Origin: Anaerolineae bacterium
GTDB lineage: Bacteria; Chloroflexota; Anaerolineae; JAAYZQ01
Direction of reading: 5' to 3'
NCBI GenBank assembly: GCA_016926595.1
Contig: JAFGOG010000639.1
Span: 1-6,272, forward strand
Length of the DNA: 6,272 nt
A program made the translations under genes and the position numbers. Below the pieces are notes generated by a model. That model saw nothing but the letters and a program-made list of their open reading frames with translations, ran no database searches and was not told the DNA's origin. Below are positions 5,191 to 6,272 of this stretch, piece after piece; position 1 is the stretch's first letter, and each line of letters opens with the position of its first letter.

Positions 5191-5685
5191 TCAAGCCCCT
5201 GTTGCGTTCGTGCTCAAAGCTTCCCCAGCTTCTTCAGCCTTTTTGATATCTTGCAGAGCGAAAAAGAGACGCGCGTATTCATAGGTCGCTTGGATCTCTA
5301 GCAGTACCTCTCCTACTCGACGTCCATCGCTCAACGGCGTTTCTAACTTGCTCATGGCGAGCAGCGCGCGACGCAGTTCTTCACGCCCTGCTGGGCCCAG
5401 ACTTCTCACCTCTTCTGCTCCTTGCACTACATTCCACAGAAGCCAGATCAAGCCGCGCTGCCGCACTGTCTGCGCGTCGATGTGACGCTGCAAGGCCCAT
5501 TGTATACGACGGCTCAATCCCAGTTCTTCCAACAATGAAAACAGAGAGCTGGTCGCATGTTGCGCTTCATTTTCCCACTCGGCAGGGGATTTCATTTCTT
5601 CTTCATCGTAGCGACGATCAGCCACTGTGACCTCTAGCTCCAGATATACGCCACACTTCGGGCATGCAATAATTGTCATGTTCAC
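5191..5685 (-). CDS. unrecognised protein with an N-terminal CPKCG zinc-ribbon motif
   Basis: A 164-residue protein (162 from the second start). CPKCG at residues 8-12 is one half of a zinc knuckle; no second CxxC pair follows, so a bound metal would need other ligands or dimerisation. Residues about 40-155 look all-helical and amphipathic, with SSLFSLLEELGLSRRIQWAL, GLIWLLWNVVQGAEEVRSLG and LLEIQATYEYARLFFALQD. Two starts are possible: GTG at 5685, with GGGAG at 5696-5692, or ATG at 5679, with GGAG at 5688-5685. The second has the better codon. Third-position G/C is about 50% in the first 60 codons, well below the sigma cassette. It lies 51 nt after the deleted gene and 15 nt before the SWIM remnant, all on one strand, as in an operon. 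It is cytoplasmic, and the function is unknown. Confidence 0.75.
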   Translation of the reverse strand: MNMTIIACPKCGVYLELEVTVADRRYDEEEMKSPAEWENEAQHATSSLFSLLEELGLSRRIQWALQRHIDAQTVRQRGLIWLLWNVVQGAEEVRSLGPAGREELRRALLAMSKLETPLSDGRRVGEVLLEIQATYEYARLFFALQDIKKAEEAGEALSTNATGA

Positions 5686-5736
5686 TCCGTTCTCCCGATC
5701 GGCCGGATGGGATGGCCGAGTACGGCACCTGTTGTG

Positions 5737-6026
5737 CTACAAGACGACTGGCACGCCATGGTCTTGCTCGTCGGTCAAAATCTCAAAGGCGGCACGGTGC
5801 CGTGTGCCCAGGTTCAACGGCGGCTGCCCTGGTCGCTCCAGGGTGAGCTGGCAGGCCGCCAGCTTGGTGTTGAGGCACGTCTTGTGCCCGCCCGGCGGGT
5901 TGTCGTAGCGCAGCCCAACAAAAGATGGTTGGCTCGCTGGAAGTAGCTTTCATAGTGCCCACCCGCGTCACCGGGCCGAAAGCGACAGCGGTTCCAGGTC
6001 GCTCGATCGAGGGTTGGATCATTCAT
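5737..6026 (-). pseudogene. internally deleted lipocalin-like (AttH/CrtC-type) protein gene
   Basis: Two pieces of what seems one protein lie in different frames with no spacer. The first is 34 residues from ATG 6026-6024: it starts MNDPTLDRATWNRCRF and ends GGHYESYFQRANH. The second is 61 residues in the next frame from 5922 to TAG 5739-5737: it starts FVGLRYDNPPGGHKTCLN and ends HRAAFEILTDEQDHGVPVVL. From memory these are the conserved first and last segments of an uncharacterised family of about 350 residues related to AttH, CrtC hydratase or tocopherol-cyclase-like lipocalins. The middle, roughly 250 residues, is missing, and the junction (5923-5924) also shifts the frame. The start overlaps the stop of the upstream gene by 8 nt, so it was an operon member. 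Translation from the ATG would leave the family frame and end at 5814. The product should be inactive. The family name is tentative; the broken structure is well supported. Confidence 0.7.
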
Positions 6027-6272
6027 AGTGCGCCCTGGCTCGGGCCAGGAACTGGTCGTACCAGGCTCGTATCGCCGCCTGGAACTCGGGGCCGAGCCGG
6101 TGCAGCTTGAGCCCGACCAGGCCGTAGGTCAAGGGGATCACCCAGTCATCCGACGAGCCATACAGCTCAGTGGCAATCAGATCTCCCCTGGCTTTAGGCG
6201 CGGGCTGGCTGAGCAGCTCTCCCAGCTCAAAGCAGCTCACTGCCACGTCGGCCGCTTCTTGGATCCAGTCCA
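6019..6272 (-). CDS. unrecognised protein, cut by the right window edge
   Basis: The frame is open from the edge (6272) to TGA at 6021-6019 and gives at least 84 residues. It begins DWIQEAADVAVSCFELGELL and ends AWYDQFLARARAHYE. A GTG at 6246 is an internal candidate start, but the frame reads sensibly beyond it. The first bases seen, TG, could be the end of an ATG just outside, making a protein of about 85 residues; this cannot be decided here. The sequence looks like a soluble, mainly helical protein with several Trp/Tyr residues. It overlaps the deleted gene by 8 nt and so is the head of the visible minus-strand row. No family recognised. Confidence 0.6.
   Translation of the reverse strand, partial: DWIQEAADVAVSCFELGELLSQPAPKARGDLIATELYGSSDDWVIPLTYGLVGLKLHRLGPEFQAAIRAWYDQFLARARAHYE

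Noticed and set aside
5011..5301. Plus-strand open frame of 96 residues
   Set aside because: It is antisense to the SWIM remnant and to the end of the zinc-ribbon gene, which both have good RBS and family-like sequence.
5783..6022. Minus-strand open frame of 79 residues overlapping the deleted gene
   Set aside because: It is the third frame over both remnants, with low-complexity sequence and no family character; the two other frames carry the conserved pieces.

Overview
The window looks like bacterial chromosome from a moderately GC-rich organism, most plausibly a member of the Chloroflexota (Anaerolineae/Caldilineae-like). The main pointers are the secreted beta-propeller protein, which ends in the tail FLPLVLRR after an Ig-like domain, and the compact sigma-factor/zinc-protein cassette. 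Both fit what I remember of that phylum. No rRNA, tRNA, CRISPR array or insertion sequence is visible.

Left part (1-2552, + strand): a gene-poor stretch of about 430 bases carries a possible C-terminal gene tail and a very strong hairpin. A tight three-gene operon follows. Its members are an unrecognised 218-residue protein, a small cysteine-rich zinc-finger protein, and a sigma-70-like protein with one region-2 domain and two helix-turn-helix domains. Both junctions overlap by 4 nt (ATGA, then TTGA), the third gene starts with TTG, and the operon ends in a textbook intrinsic terminator. It reads as a self-contained regulatory unit. Its target is not visible.

Middle (2708-4987, - strand): one large gene for an exported 759-residue protein. 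It has a signal peptide, thirteen and a half BNR/Asp-box repeats of about 44 residues (best read as 14 propeller blades), an Ig-like domain and a short Chloroflexota-type tail. The 155 bases between it and the operon terminator may hold decayed coding sequence.

Right part (4988-6272, - strand): an operon-like row, read right to left. It holds an unrecognised gene cut by the window edge, a gene with a large internal deletion, an intact CPKCG zinc-ribbon gene, and a truncated SWIM-type gene start that still has a perfect ribosome-binding site. Two of these four units are broken, so the row has been losing genes. Family names here come from memory of conserved motifs, not from a search.
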